NCBI GenBank assembly: GCA_903873805.1
Contig: CAIQQB010000145.1
Location: 1 to 64,000 of the forward strand
Direction of reading: 5' to 3'
DNA: 64,000 bases
DNA from: an uncultured Opitutia bacterium
GTDB lineage: Bacteria; Verrucomicrobiota; Verrucomicrobiia; Opitutales; Opitutaceae
This document shows, piece by piece, positions 26,988 through 36,800 of this stretch. Positions within the stretch are counted from its first letter, which is position 1. Every line of letters begins with the position of its first letter. The position numbers and the translations under genes were made by a program. Under the pieces are notes generated by a model that saw only the letters and a program-made list of their open reading frames with translations, had not been told where the DNA came from and did no database searches.

Positions 26988-27044
26988 ACCAAACCGACGT
27001 CGACGGCGGAGCGTGGTCACGGGGGGGAATTAGTTTGCGGGCGA

Positions 27045-27710
27045 TCAGTGCGCCGGCGGGACGTATTCGCCGATCCGGGTGCCGGGCGGGAGGGCTTCGA
27101 GAATGTTGGAGGTCGGTTCGTGGGTGCCCCATTTCACGAATGGGCCGGCGGTCTTCGCGCATTGCTGAACGTTGCCGGCGGCAAAAACGACAGCACCGTC
27201 ATCGCCGCCATAGGGGCTGTCCTTCCGCCAAGTGCCGTCGGGCTGGAGGCCACGCGTCCACGCGATCGGCGTGGTGGGTGGCAGGTCGCTTACCTTTGGC
27301 AGGAGCGCGACGGCGAAAGCGAGCGGCGCACCTTGGAACTTCGGGTTGATGAGTTTGGTCGCGGGATTGATGATGGAGTGGAGATCTTCAAAATCGATCG
27401 TTCTCATTGCGGGATCGATGCGGGAGAACCAAAACTGCGGTGACGACAAGACACCGCTGCGGGCCAATTCAGCGGCGTAGGCGTAGACGTCGGTCAAGGC
27501 CTCCGGGGGCATGCCGTTGGAGTGCTCGGTTTCGTAAGAAATCCTCTTGTTTCCGATCGAGAAGAGGTTGGAGCGGTCAACTGCGCGGGGTGCAGAACTG
27601 ATATTACGGTCACTGACTGTGGGAACCACCACTACCCATGCAATGAAACCCAAGGCTCCACCGACGACCAAGGTCCGTATAAAATGTTCGCTTCGCCGGG
27701 GGAAACTCAT
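27045..27710 (-). CDS. Pseudopilin-like single-span secreted protein
   Basis: A 221-residue protein with one N-terminal helix after a basic start (TLVVGGALGFIAWVVVVPTV). Then come NLFSIGNKRISYETEHSNGMPPEAL and a mixed extracytoplasmic domain with QFWFSRIDPAM. The segment NL.SIG.....Y..E..NG.PP resembles the post-helix region of planctomycete/verrucomicrobial prepilin-like proteins, but no clear prepilin cleavage site is present. Start at MSFPRRSEH. The role is unknown; the proposed relation is inference. Confidence 0.55.
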   Translation of the reverse strand: MSFPRRSEHFIRTLVVGGALGFIAWVVVVPTVSDRNISSAPRAVDRSNLFSIGNKRISYETEHSNGMPPEALTDVYAYAAELARSGVLSSPQFWFSRIDPAMRTIDFEDLHSIINPATKLINPKFQGAPLAFAVALLPKVSDLPPTTPIAWTRGLQPDGTWRKDSPYGGDDGAVVFAAGNVQQCAKTAGPFVKWGTHEPTSNILEALPPGTRIGEYVPPAH

Positions 27711-27735
27711 GGGCGGAGTGAATTTATTCGCAACC

Positions 27736-27756
27736 GGGCGCAGCAAGTCTGCGCCC
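27736..27756. repeat. REP-like hairpin after the cyclophilin gene
   Basis: GGGCGCAG, loop CAAGT, CTGCGCCC, followed on the plus strand by CTAC. It lies directly against the stop codon of the minus-strand cyclophilin gene and may protect or end its mRNA. Confidence 0.6.
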
Positions 27757-28851
27757 CTACTTGGGCTCCAGCGCGCCGAAGACCGCCTCGAGCGCGGCGT
27801 CGCAGGCGAGTTTGAGCTGGATGGCAGCGGGCTGGGTGGCGTCGGCGGTGAGTTTGTTGGCTTCGGCCAGCAGCGTTTCTGCGCGCACGGGCGGGGGCGC
27901 GTCGCCCAGCCAGAGGCTCCAGATGTGGCGGTCGGCGGCATACACCAGGAGCACGGCGTCCGGGGCGAGGCCGAGTCGGGCGGCGAGCATTTTGGCAAGA
28001 GCGCCGGGTGGGTTGCCGGTGATGTCGGACGGGGTGCGGGTAAGCAGGTGGAGATAGACGCGGCGGCCGGTGGTGCGGGCGAAGTTGGCCAACTGAATAT
28101 TCAGCGTCGCCGCCCAGGGCGGGTTCACCGGGAGCTGGCCGGCGGGGTCAGAACAGAAGGCGGACGGTCCCGGCTCGACCGGACTGGAGAATTTCTTGGC
28201 GGCGGCGGCGAGGCGCTGGAATGTCGCGGAATCGTCCGCAAACGCCACCGCGGCCGGGCCGAGGCGGAGGATCTTGACCTTCATCTGGTCCTTTTCCTTG
28301 AGTTTGGGCAGCAGGTCGAGTCCCCGCACGACGCGGCCGAAGACGCTGTGCAGGTAGTGGAGATGTTCCGCCGGCGCGAGGGTGATGATGAACTGTGAGC
28401 CGTTGGTGTCGGGGCCGCCGTTGGCCATCGCGAGGATGCCGGCGGCATCGGGGCGCAGCCCGGGCGCGAACTCGTCGGGAAAGAAATAGCCCGGGCCGTC
28501 GGTGCCGTTGCCGAGGGGATCGCCGCCCTGGACGGCGAAGCCGGGCACGACACGGTGGAACGTAAGGCCGTCGTAAAACGGCTTGCCCGGCTTCGGGCCG
28601 AGGCGGCCCTCGGCGAGGCCGGCGAAATTGGTGACGGTGAGCGGCGCGGCGGCGGCGAACAGCTCGGCGATCAGGGTGCCGGGCGGGACCGTGAACTGGG
28701 CGTAGAGCCCGGGGGGCAGGCCGTCGGCGGCGTGATCGTCGGCGGGCGGAGGCGGCACGGCGGCGGCCGGCTTGAGGGCGCCGGCGGTCGCACCGAGGGC
28801 GGGCAGGGCGGACAGCAGGGCGACGAGCAGCAGGGCGGGCAGGCGAAGCAT
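27757..28851 (-). CDS. Periplasmic cyclophilin with an extra C-terminal domain
   Basis: A 364-residue protein. After a signal peptide (LLLVALLSALPALGATA) and a Pro-rich linker comes a cyclophilin domain at about residues 50-200: YDGLTFHRVVPGFAVQGGDP, GILAMANGGPDTNGSQFIIT, LHSVFGRVV. Residues about 210-364 are a second domain (RRVYLHLLTRTPS, DAVLLVYAADRHIWSLWLGD) that resembles a TPM-like fold in its closing strand-loop. That second call is weak. The start is the ATG of MLRLPALLL. Confidence 0.85.
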   Translation of the reverse strand: MLRLPALLLVALLSALPALGATAGALKPAAAVPPPPADDHAADGLPPGLYAQFTVPPGTLIAELFAAAAPLTVTNFAGLAEGRLGPKPGKPFYDGLTFHRVVPGFAVQGGDPLGNGTDGPGYFFPDEFAPGLRPDAAGILAMANGGPDTNGSQFIITLAPAEHLHYLHSVFGRVVRGLDLLPKLKEKDQMKVKILRLGPAAVAFADDSATFQRLAAAAKKFSSPVEPGPSAFCSDPAGQLPVNPPWAATLNIQLANFARTTGRRVYLHLLTRTPSDITGNPPGALAKMLAARLGLAPDAVLLVYAADRHIWSLWLGDAPPPVRAETLLAEANKLTADATQPAAIQLKLACDAALEAVFGALEPK

Positions 28852-28921
28852 CGGAATGACGCTGCGGGGACGGCGACGGAGTCGCAACGAAGTTTTCGCG
28901 GGCGCGGGCGGTGAGTCGGGA

Positions 28922-28994
28922 GGTGGAGCGCGTTGACTGCAACGCGCTTTGGCGTAGTGGCACCCTTCAGCGCATGGGGTCAATGCGCTCCACC
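28922..28994. repeat. REP-like inverted pair, family B copy 1
   Basis: GGTGGAGCGCGTTGAC at the left and its near-complement GTCAATGCGCTCCACC at the right flank about 40 bases. The left part also folds with CAACGCGC. The compact form of this family is at 41555. Confidence 0.7.
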
Positions 28995-29056
28995 TTGCAG
29001 ATGCCCCTTCGCGATGGTCGAGGCAGGAGTCAGCACGAGAAAACCCGCCAAGGCCG

Positions 29057-29076
29057 ACGGGACGAGGGCGTCCCGT
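29057..29076. repeat. REP-like hairpin
   Basis: ACGGGACG, loop AGGG, CGTCCCGT: a perfect 8-bp stem in the gap between the cyclophilin gene and ppnP. Confidence 0.55.
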
Positions 29077-29124
29077 CCCCAGGTTGCAGGCAGCGGGATG
29101 CGGACACCCCGCCCGCCAGGAAGC

Positions 29125-29454
29125 TCAGGCCAGGAACGAACAGATGTATTCGCAAATCCCCGACGGCACGGCGATGGTGAAGCCGCTCTGGCCGGGAACG
29201 TCGAAGCTCTGGCCGGCGGCGTAGTCGGCGGTGGCGGCCGAGCCGTCGAGGGTGACGCGGCAGGTGCCGGCGACGATCTCCATGCGCTCGGGTGCGCCGG
29301 TGCCGAAATGGTAGGAGCCGGGATAGATGAGGCCGAGGGTCTTTTTGGAGCCGTCGGCGAACAGGACGGTGTGGCTGACGACCTTGCCGTCGAAGTAGAT
29401 GTTGGCCTTGGTCACGACGGTGACGCTGCCGAACTGGGCGGGGAGGTTGGACAT
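29125..29454 (-). CDS. ppnP: Pyrimidine/purine nucleoside phosphorylase PpnP
   Basis: A 109-residue single cupin-like domain (DUF1255/YaiE). Signatures are NIYFDGKVVSHTVLF, TLGLIYPGSYHFGTGAPERME, and AGQSFDVPG..F to the C-terminus. The family cleaves nucleosides with phosphate to base plus ribose-1-phosphate. It is full length and stands alone. Confidence 0.93.
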   Translation of the reverse strand: MSNLPAQFGSVTVVTKANIYFDGKVVSHTVLFADGSKKTLGLIYPGSYHFGTGAPERMEIVAGTCRVTLDGSAATADYAAGQSFDVPGQSGFTIAVPSGICEYICSFLA

Positions 29455-29554
29455 GGGAGGCGGAGGCTGGGGGACGGCGGAGCCCGGTGCAAGCCGGCGT
29501 TGGTCGGGTAGTGGTACAGATAGCGAATTGTCGGTCGCGGTTTATCCCCGACAC

Positions 29555-29573
29555 GTCGGGCGTGAAGCCCGAC
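29555..29573. repeat. REP-like hairpin
   Basis: GTCGGGC, loop GTGAA, GCCCGAC, followed by CTAC: a perfect 7-bp stem just upstream of ppnP. Confidence 0.5.
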
Positions 29574-29620
29574 CTACGGCGGCAAACAGCAAATGGCACC
29601 GCTACCTTGACCCGGGCGGC

Positions 29621-30400
29621 CTACGGCAGGGGAATTTTGCTGTAGGGCCGGGAGGCTTCGACGATTTGGGGCCACCAGGGCGACGGGACTGCCGCCGGGC
29701 CCCGGAGGCGGCGGCGCAGCCGGCGGGCGAACCGGAGCAGCCGGTCCTCTTGTCTCGAGTATTCGGATACACCGAGGGCGGCGACAAACCCGCCGGCGCG
29801 CTCGCGGCACTCCGGGCCGCGGATGATCCGGTGGTCGAGCCGCCCGGACCAGGCGTGGAACACGAGGTCGGCGCCGGGGGTCCGCGCGACAGCCCGGTCG
29901 GTATGGACCAGCGGCACGAGGCCGGCCTCGTCCTCCAGGCCGCTGTCAGCCTTGGCGTAGAGCAGCAGTGCGCCGCCGACCGACTCGACGATCCAGTGAT
30001 GGTGGGGATGGCCGGGGCGCGCGGACTCGCGGTCGCGGATGCCCTTGGTCTGCTCGACGAGGCGGGAGGGGCATTCAATGAGGCCGCGGCGGCCGACGCG
30101 GGCCATCTCCCCCAGCAGCCGGCCGGGATCGGCCAGATCCTCGAGGGTGTGCCCGCAGGTGACGAGATCGAAGCTCGCGTCCGCGAAGGGCAGCGAAAAG
30201 TCCGGCTGGAGAAAATCGGCCTGAAACCAGGTGTCGCGCGTGAACCGTTCGCCGGGCTGCGGCGCCAGGGTCAGCCGGGCCCCGCGGGTTTCCCAGGGCA
30301 TGAGATCGACCACGTGGGTGGCGCGCGGTTCGGGGCTGAACCAGCCGCCGACATCGAGAATGGTGTTCGCGCCGGCAAAGGCGGAGTCGGGGAGTCGCAC
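29621..30400 (-). CDS. Class I SAM-dependent methyltransferase
   Basis: A 259-residue protein with the Methyltransf_11 order: SAM loop ILDVGGWFSPEP, acidic strand end HVVDLM, then LPFADASFDLVTCGHTLEDLADP and ARVGRRGLIECPS. The end is Arg-rich. The start is GTG at 30400; no better in-frame start fits. Substrate unknown. The position-specific text EDLADPGRLLGEM is typical of small-molecule methyltransferases. Confidence 0.75.
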   Translation of the reverse strand: MRLPDSAFAGANTILDVGGWFSPEPRATHVVDLMPWETRGARLTLAPQPGERFTRDTWFQADFLQPDFSLPFADASFDLVTCGHTLEDLADPGRLLGEMARVGRRGLIECPSRLVEQTKGIRDRESARPGHPHHHWIVESVGGALLLYAKADSGLEDEAGLVPLVHTDRAVARTPGADLVFHAWSGRLDHRIIRGPECRERAGGFVAALGVSEYSRQEDRLLRFARRLRRRLRGPAAVPSPWWPQIVEASRPYSKIPLP

Positions 30401-30455
30401 GGATGGGGAGCCACAGACGACGGGGGGCCGATCCGGGCGGGCGGCCGCGGTCCGC

Positions 30456-32027
30456 TCAGGGAATGGTCAGCTTGGTACCCGGAATGAGCAGGTTGGGATT
30501 CTTGATCGCGCCCTTGTTGGCGGCGAGAATGTCATTCCAGCGGTTGGCGGAACCGTAGTACCGGCGGGCAATCTTCGTCAGGCTATCCCCGGCCGCGACG
30601 ACATGGATGCGGGCCTCGGCTGCGGGCGGAGCCGGCGTTTCGGCGGGAGTGGCGGCCGGCGTTTCGGCAGGCGGCAGTGCGAGGGGGGCGGGTTCGGCCG
30701 GAACCGCGGGGGCCGGTCGTTCGGGGGCGACAAAGGCGACGGCGGGAGGAGCGCCGGCGAGGGCGAGGCGGGTCCGGAAGGACTGGTTTTCGGCCCCGAC
30801 TGCGGCCGCCATGTCCTGCGTCTGGCGGAGCTGTTCCCGGAGGGTGGCGAGGGTGCCGTCGGTGGCGGCGGAGGTGCTGCGGACGGCCGCGAGATCCTGT
30901 TCCAGCTGGGCGACCCGGACGTCACGTTCGCCGGTGGACTTGCCGGCGTCGGCGAGTTGGCTGGCGAGGGCGTCGGCCCGGGCGGCGGCAGCGGCACGTT
31001 CGGCGTCGACGCTGACCAGCGATTTTTGCAACCGGTCGAGCTCGGCGAGCTGGACGGTGTAGGCGCGCAGGGCGGCCGCGAGCTTTTCGTCGGAGAGGTC
31101 AAGTTTCTGTTTCAGGTCGTCCGTTCCGGCGGCGGCGGGGGCGGCCGCCGGAGCGGTCTGGGCCTTGAGCGCGTCGCGTTCGGCGGCGAGCTGATCGCGT
31201 TCGGCCTTGAGGGCGGCGAAGGCCTCGGGCGACGGGCCGCCGAGCGACCGCTGGCGGAGGGAGTCAAGCTCCTGCCGGGCGGTGGCGAGGCTGGTTTCGG
31301 TGGCGGCGAGCTGTTCCTTCAGCTGGGTGGTGCCGGGGGCATCGGGGCCGGGGGCCGGTGACGGGGTGGCGGCGGGCGGGGCCGCCTTGCCGCTGGCGAG
31401 CTTTTCCCGGAGCTCGGCGGTGGCGAGCTGGACCTTCAAGTCGTCGCGTTCCTTCTCGAGCGCCTGGGTGTTGCGGGCGAGCTGGTCGCGTTCGGCCTGG
31501 AGCGTGGCGACGTCCGCCGCCGGAGCGGCGGGGGTGTTTTTGCGCAGGTCGGCCAGTTCGGCGCGCAGGCGGTCGCGTTCGGCGGCGGCCTGGCCGGCCG
31601 CGTCGAGGCTGGCCTTGAGTTGGGCGTTGTCCTGCTGGGCGGCGGTGAGGTCGGCGGTCAGCCGCAGCCGGTCCTGCGCGAGCTGGACAGCCGAGGGCAC
31701 GGGAGTGAAGCCGTGGTCGGCGAGGCGCTGCTGGGCGGCGGCGAGCTGCGCGGGGGTGAGGCTGGAGCGGAGCGAATCGAGCTGCTGGCTGGCGGCGCCG
31801 CTGGAGGTGGCGAGGGAGAGCCAGACGTAGGCTTCGGCCGGATCATGGGCGGCCTCGGTGGGGTCGGCACAGACGAGGCCGAGGATATACTGGGCGACGG
31901 GGTTGCCCTTTTCGGCATTGGCGCGCAGGGCGGCGACGTCGTTGGGTCCGGTGGCGGCGGACGCGGCGCTGGCGGCGGCGGCGAACAGGGCGCAGAGGAG
32001 GAGCGGGCGGAAGGACATATTTTTCAT
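30456..32027 (-). CDS. Secreted SEL1/coiled-coil/LysM protein
   Basis: A 523-residue exported protein. It has a signal peptide (LLLCALFAAAASAASAA), one SEL1-like repeat (NAEKGNPVAQYILGLVCADP...AYVWLSLATS), a long Ala/Gln/Glu-rich coiled coil from about residue 110 to 400, a Pro/Ala linker, and a C-terminal LysM domain (HVVAAGDSLTKIARRYYGSANRW..ILAAN). LysM binds peptidoglycan, so this probably tethers the coiled coil to the wall. The start could be the first or fourth codon. Confidence 0.83.
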   Translation of the reverse strand: MKNMSFRPLLLCALFAAAASAASAATGPNDVAALRANAEKGNPVAQYILGLVCADPTEAAHDPAEAYVWLSLATSSGAASQQLDSLRSSLTPAQLAAAQQRLADHGFTPVPSAVQLAQDRLRLTADLTAAQQDNAQLKASLDAAGQAAAERDRLRAELADLRKNTPAAPAADVATLQAERDQLARNTQALEKERDDLKVQLATAELREKLASGKAAPPAATPSPAPGPDAPGTTQLKEQLAATETSLATARQELDSLRQRSLGGPSPEAFAALKAERDQLAAERDALKAQTAPAAAPAAAGTDDLKQKLDLSDEKLAAALRAYTVQLAELDRLQKSLVSVDAERAAAAARADALASQLADAGKSTGERDVRVAQLEQDLAAVRSTSAATDGTLATLREQLRQTQDMAAAVGAENQSFRTRLALAGAPPAVAFVAPERPAPAVPAEPAPLALPPAETPAATPAETPAPPAAEARIHVVAAGDSLTKIARRYYGSANRWNDILAANKGAIKNPNLLIPGTKLTIP

Positions 32028-32134
32028 GGGCGGGCGGTGACGGGCGGCAGCAGTATGGCGGGGTCGGGGCGTTTGGGAAGCGGGGAATTGCGGCGGCGGG
32101 CGGGCGGCCGGTTTTTTCAGGATCGGACTTGCCA

Positions 32135-32160
32135 GAATTCATAAGCCAGCTTACTAATTC
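32135..32160. promoter_or_regulatory. Candidate MarR operator
   Basis: GAATTCATAAG and CTTACTAATTC are inverted, matching at 9 of 11 positions around CCAG. The site ends 16 bases before the marR-type ATG. Size and position fit an autorepressor site controlling the whole efflux operon. Confidence 0.55.
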
Positions 32161-32175
32161 ACCTTTTCGCCCGCC

Positions 32176-32688
32176 ATGTCCCAGCTCAAACCAGACCCCG
32201 AACGCCGTTTTGGCGCGCTACTGAACGAGCTCAGCTACCTGCTGCGGCGGGAGTTCGAGCGGCGGCTGCGGCGTCGGGCGATCGCGCTGACCCGGGCGCA
32301 GTGGCGCATTCTGCGGCGCATTGCGGACCGGGAGGGCTGCACGCAGTGCGAACTGGCGGCGGTCATGCATTTGAAGCCCACCACGATCGGCCGGCACATC
32401 GAGCGGCTGGAGGCGGGGGGCTGGATCGGCCGCACGCGCGACCCGCGGGATGCCCGGGCATACCGGCTTTCGGTCCGGCGCAAGGCCTGGGACACGCTGG
32501 AACAGATGCGGCTGGTGGCGGAGGGCTTGCGTGAGGAGTACTTCGCCGGACTGCCGCCGGCCCGGCGCGACGGTTTGATCGACGATTTGCTGCGGATCCA
32601 GGACAACTTGCTCGCTCTCGACGGGCATAAGCGCAGCATAACCGCCCCCCTCCCCACCGAACATGCAAGCTTCACGGAAGTCACCTAA
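32176..32688 (+). CDS. MarR family transcriptional regulator
   Basis: A 170-residue winged-helix protein: ALTRAQWRILRRIADREGCTQCELAAVM (first helices), LKPTTIGRHIERLEAGGWIGRTRDPRDARAYRLSV (recognition helix and wing). It overlaps the next gene by 26 bases and so is cotranscribed with the RND pump, which it probably represses until a ligand binds. A candidate operator lies just upstream. Confidence 0.92.
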   Translation: MSQLKPDPERRFGALLNELSYLLRREFERRLRRRAIALTRAQWRILRRIADREGCTQCELAAVMHLKPTTIGRHIERLEAGGWIGRTRDPRDARAYRLSVRRKAWDTLEQMRLVAEGLREEYFAGLPPARRDGLIDDLLRIQDNLLALDGHKRSITAPLPTEHASFTEVT

Positions 32689-33856
32689 CTCCCCCCTCCG
32701 ACGGGCCTGCGGCCTGATCCTGCCGGTGCTGCTGCTGGCCGGCGCCGGCTGCCGTCCGTCTGCTCCGGCCGGGTCCGGGGCGATGCCGCCCGTGCCCGTG
32801 CAGGTTGCAGTCGTGTTAAAGCAGGATGTGCCGCGGGTCATCGAGTCCATCGGGGCGGTGCAGGCGCTGCGGAGCGTAAGCGTGAAATCGCAGGTGGACG
32901 GCGTGATCGCCTCGGTGCATTTTGCGGAAGGCGACGAGGTGAAGGCCGGCGATCTGCTAGTGACGCTCGATCGGCGCCCGTTTGAAAACGCGCTGAATGT
33001 GGCCCGGGCCGACTTGGTCAACGCGCGCGCCGAGGCCGTGCAGGCTGCGGCGGACGCGCAGCGCTACGAGCATCTCGACCAGCAATCGGTGGTGTCGAAG
33101 GAAGAGTATGCCCAGTATGTCACCAAGGCCGCCACCACGCAGGCCCAAGTGCAATCCCGGGAGGCGGCGGTGGCCAACGCCGAGCTGCAGCTCAGCTACT
33201 CGGAGATCCGCGCGCCGATCGCCGGGCGCACCGGGCAGCTCCTGTTGCACGAAGGCGCGCTGGTGAAGGCCAACGACAACACCTTTCCGATCGTGACCAT
33301 CAACCAGCTCGCGCCCATCGCGGTGGCGTTTTCCGTCCCCGAGGGCTCCCTTGAGGACATCCAGGCCGCGCTCGCCGCCCAGCGCGCCGCGGTGACCGTG
33401 AGCGAGCGCACCTCGGGCCTGGTGCGCGACGGGGGCCGGCTCGGCTTCGTGGACAACACCGTGGACGCCTCGACCGGGATGATCACGCTGAAGGCCCTCT
33501 TTGGCAACGAAGACCACGCGCTCTGGCCGGGCCGGTTCATGAGTGTGCGCACCCGGGTGGGCCAGGACCAGGATGCCCTGGTGGTACCGTCCTCGGCGGT
33601 GCAGACCGGCCAGACGGGCGCCACGGTCTACGTGGTTAAGCCTGATCAGACCGTTGAATTGCGGCCGGTCCGGATCGCGCGCGTCGCCGGCGAACAGACG
33701 CTGCTGGCCGAGGGCGTCAGCGCGGGTGAGACGGTGGTGACCGACGGCCAGCTCCGCCTGCTGCCGGGGGCCACGGCCGAGGTGCGGACCGCGGCCGGCC
33801 AGCCGGTGGTGAAGGCCGCCGCGCCGGCGGACGAAAAGAAAACCGAGCGCCCATGA
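32663..33856 (+). CDS. RND efflux periplasmic adaptor (membrane fusion lipoprotein)
   Basis: A 397-residue MexA/MdtA-type adaptor. The lipobox LAGAGC puts the lipid cysteine at residue 30. Next come the lipoyl half-motif IGAVQALRSVSVKSQVDGVI, a helical hairpin (RADLVNARAEAVQAAADAQR), the second lipoyl half ELQLSYSEIRAPIAGRTGQL, and barrel and membrane-proximal parts (VVPSSAVQTGQTG). It links the inner-membrane pump to an outer-membrane channel. Its stop overlaps the pump ATG as ATGA. Confidence 0.94.
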   Translation: MQASRKSPNSPLRRACGLILPVLLLAGAGCRPSAPAGSGAMPPVPVQVAVVLKQDVPRVIESIGAVQALRSVSVKSQVDGVIASVHFAEGDEVKAGDLLVTLDRRPFENALNVARADLVNARAEAVQAAADAQRYEHLDQQSVVSKEEYAQYVTKAATTQAQVQSREAAVANAELQLSYSEIRAPIAGRTGQLLLHEGALVKANDNTFPIVTINQLAPIAVAFSVPEGSLEDIQAALAAQRAAVTVSERTSGLVRDGGRLGFVDNTVDASTGMITLKALFGNEDHALWPGRFMSVRTRVGQDQDALVVPSSAVQTGQTGATVYVVKPDQTVELRPVRIARVAGEQTLLAEGVSAGETVVTDGQLRLLPGATAEVRTAAGQPVVKAAAPADEKKTERP

Positions 33857-36800
33857 ACCTTCCGGAACTCTGCATCCGCCGGCCGGTAATGACGACGCTG
33901 CTGACGGCGGCGCTGTGCGTGTTTGGCCTCATGGCCTACCGGCTGCTGCCGGTGAGCGACTTGCCCAACGTCGATTTTCCGACGATTGTCGTCAACGCCT
34001 CGCTGCCCGGCGCCACCCCCGAGACGATGGCGAGCGCGGTCGCGACCGTGCTGGAGCAGCAGTTCTCCACCATCTCCGGCATCGACTCGATGACCTCGAC
34101 GAGCGGGCAGGGGAGCACGTCGATCACGCTCCAGTTCGCCCTCGACCGCAACATCGACGCCGCGGCCCAGGACGTGCAGGCCGCGATCGCCGCCGTGCAG
34201 CGGCGCCTGCCGACCGAGATGCCGGCGCCGCCCTCGTTCCGCAAGACCAACCCCGCCGACCAGCCGGTGCTCTACCTCACCCTCGGATCGCCGACGCTGC
34301 CGCTCTCGGTGGTGGACGAATACGCCGAGACCATGATGGCGCAGAGCATCTCGACCGTGAGCGGGGTGTCGCAGGTGCAGGTGTTCGGCTCGCAGAAATA
34401 CGCCCTGCGGGTGCGGTTTGACCCGCATCTGCTCGCCAGCCGCGGCATCGGGCTCGACGAGCTGAACGCTGCGCTGGCCGCCCACAACGTGGACCTGCCG
34501 ACCGGCCAGCTCGACGGCGCGCACCAGTCGCTGCAGATCCTTGCCACCGGCCAGCTCACCAACGTGGCCGACTTCCGTGACATCGTCGTCGCCTACCGCA
34601 ACGGTTCGCCCGTCCGTGTGGGCGAGCTCGCCACGGTGATCGACAGCGTGCAGGACACCCGTGTGGCCAGCTGGTTCCGCGGCGCACCGGGCGAGCCCAT
34701 GTCCCGCGCCATCATCCTTGCGATCCAGAAGCAGCCCGGCACCAACACGGTCGAGGTCGTCCGCGAAGTGCGCAAGCTGCTGCCAGTTTTCCAACAGCAG
34801 CTGCCCCAGGCGATCAAGCTCGACGTGCTCCGCGACCAGTCGCTGGCCGTGCGCGACTCCGTGCATGACGTGCAGACCACCCTCGGCCTGGCGATTGCGC
34901 TGGTCGTGCTGGTGATCTTTCTGTTCCTGCGCACCCTGATGGCGACGGTGATCCCGGCGATGGCGATTCCGATGGCGCTGCTGGGCACGTTTGTGGCGAT
35001 GTATTTCTGTGGCTACACGGTGGACAACCTGTCGCTGCTCGCGCTCACGCTTTCAGTCGGCTTCGTCGTGGACGACGCGATCGTGATGCTGGAAAACATT
35101 GTGCGGCACATCGAGCTGGGCCAACCGGTGCTCGAGGCCTCGCTCAAGGGCTCGCGCGAGATCGGGTTCACGATCATGTCGATGACAATCTCGCTCGTGG
35201 CGGTGTTCATCCCGCTCATGTTCATGGGCGGGATCATGGGTCGGCTGCTGCACGAGTTTGCCGTCACGATCACGGCCGCGATTCTCGTCTCGGGGGTGGT
35301 GTCGCTCACGCTCACCCCGATGCTGTGCAGCCGGTTTCTGAAGCCCCATGCCGGGCACGGGGCGGCGGACCACGGCCCGCTCTACCGGTGGAGCGAGGGC
35401 CTGTTCCAGCGCGCCCTGGGCTTCTATGAGCGCACCCTCCGGATCGGCATGCGGCGCCGGGGCGTCGTCCTGCTGGCTGCGGTGGTGATGGCTGGGCTCA
35501 CCGTCGCCCTCGTCCGCGTCCTGCCGCAGGGTTTCATCCCCACGGACGACACCGGCATGGCGCTGGTGTTCACCGAGGCGGCGCAGGACGTTTCATTCGA
35601 CGAGATGGTGCGCCACCAGCAGCAGGCGGCGCAGATCGTGGCGGCCAACCCCTACGTCGAGGCGGCCATGTCGTCCATCGGCGGCGGGGGCACGGTCGTG
35701 GCCACGGTCAACCAGGGCCGCATCTTCATGCGCCTGAAGCCGCGCGACCAGCGGCCGCCGGTCGGAGTGATCATTGCGCAGCTGCGCGAGGCGCTGGCCG
35801 TCATCCCCGGGTTGCGGGCCTATCCGCAGGTGCCGCCGAGCATCCGCATCGGCGGCACCCTGACCAAGGCGCTGTACCAGTTCACCCTGTTCGGCAGCAA
35901 CCTAAGCGAGCTCTACACCGTCTCCCAGAGCGTCGAAAAACAGTTCCGCGGCATGCCGCAGCTCGCCGACGTCAACACCGACCTCCAGATCACCAGCCCG
36001 CAGCTGCGGGTGGACATCAACCGCGACAAGGCCGCGACGCTGGGGATCACGCCGCAGCAGATCGAGGACGCCCTCTACAGCGCCTTCGGCACCCGGCAGG
36101 TCTCGACCATCTACACGCCGACCAACCAGTATTATGTCATCATGGAGGCCGCGCCCGAGTTCCAGCGCGACGCCTCGGCGCTCTCGCTCATCTACGTGCG
36201 GGCGCAGGGCGGCAAGCTGGTGCCGCTCGACGCCGTGGCCTCGCTCCGGCGCGATGTCGGCCCGCTCACCGTCGCCCACCTCGGGCAGCTCCCGGCGGTG
36301 ACACTCTCCTTCAACCTCGCGGCGGGCGTGTCACTCGGCGACGCCACCGCCGCGATCCAGAAGATCGTGGGCCACGAGCTGCCCCCGACGATCAGCTACA
36401 GCTTCGTCGGCTCAGCCCAGGCGTTCGCCTCGTCGCTCCAGGGCATGGGTCTGCTCCTCATCCTCGCGGTGGTAGTCATCTACATCGTCCTTGGCATCCT
36501 CTATGAGAACTTCATCCACCCGCTGACAATCCTTTCCGGCCTGCCGGCGGCGAGCTTCGGCGCGCTGTTCACGCTCTGGGCCTTCGGACAGGAGTTGAAC
36601 ATCATGGGCTACGTCGGGGTGATCCTGCTCATCGGCATTGTGAAGAAGAACGCGATCATGATGGTGGACTTTGCCGTCGCCCGGCAGCAGGAGGGCGCCG
36701 GATCGGTCACGCCCGAACAGGCGATCTTCGAGGCCTGCCTCGTGCGCTTCCGTCCGATCATGATGACCACCTGCGCCGCGCTGGCCGGCGCCGTGCCCAT

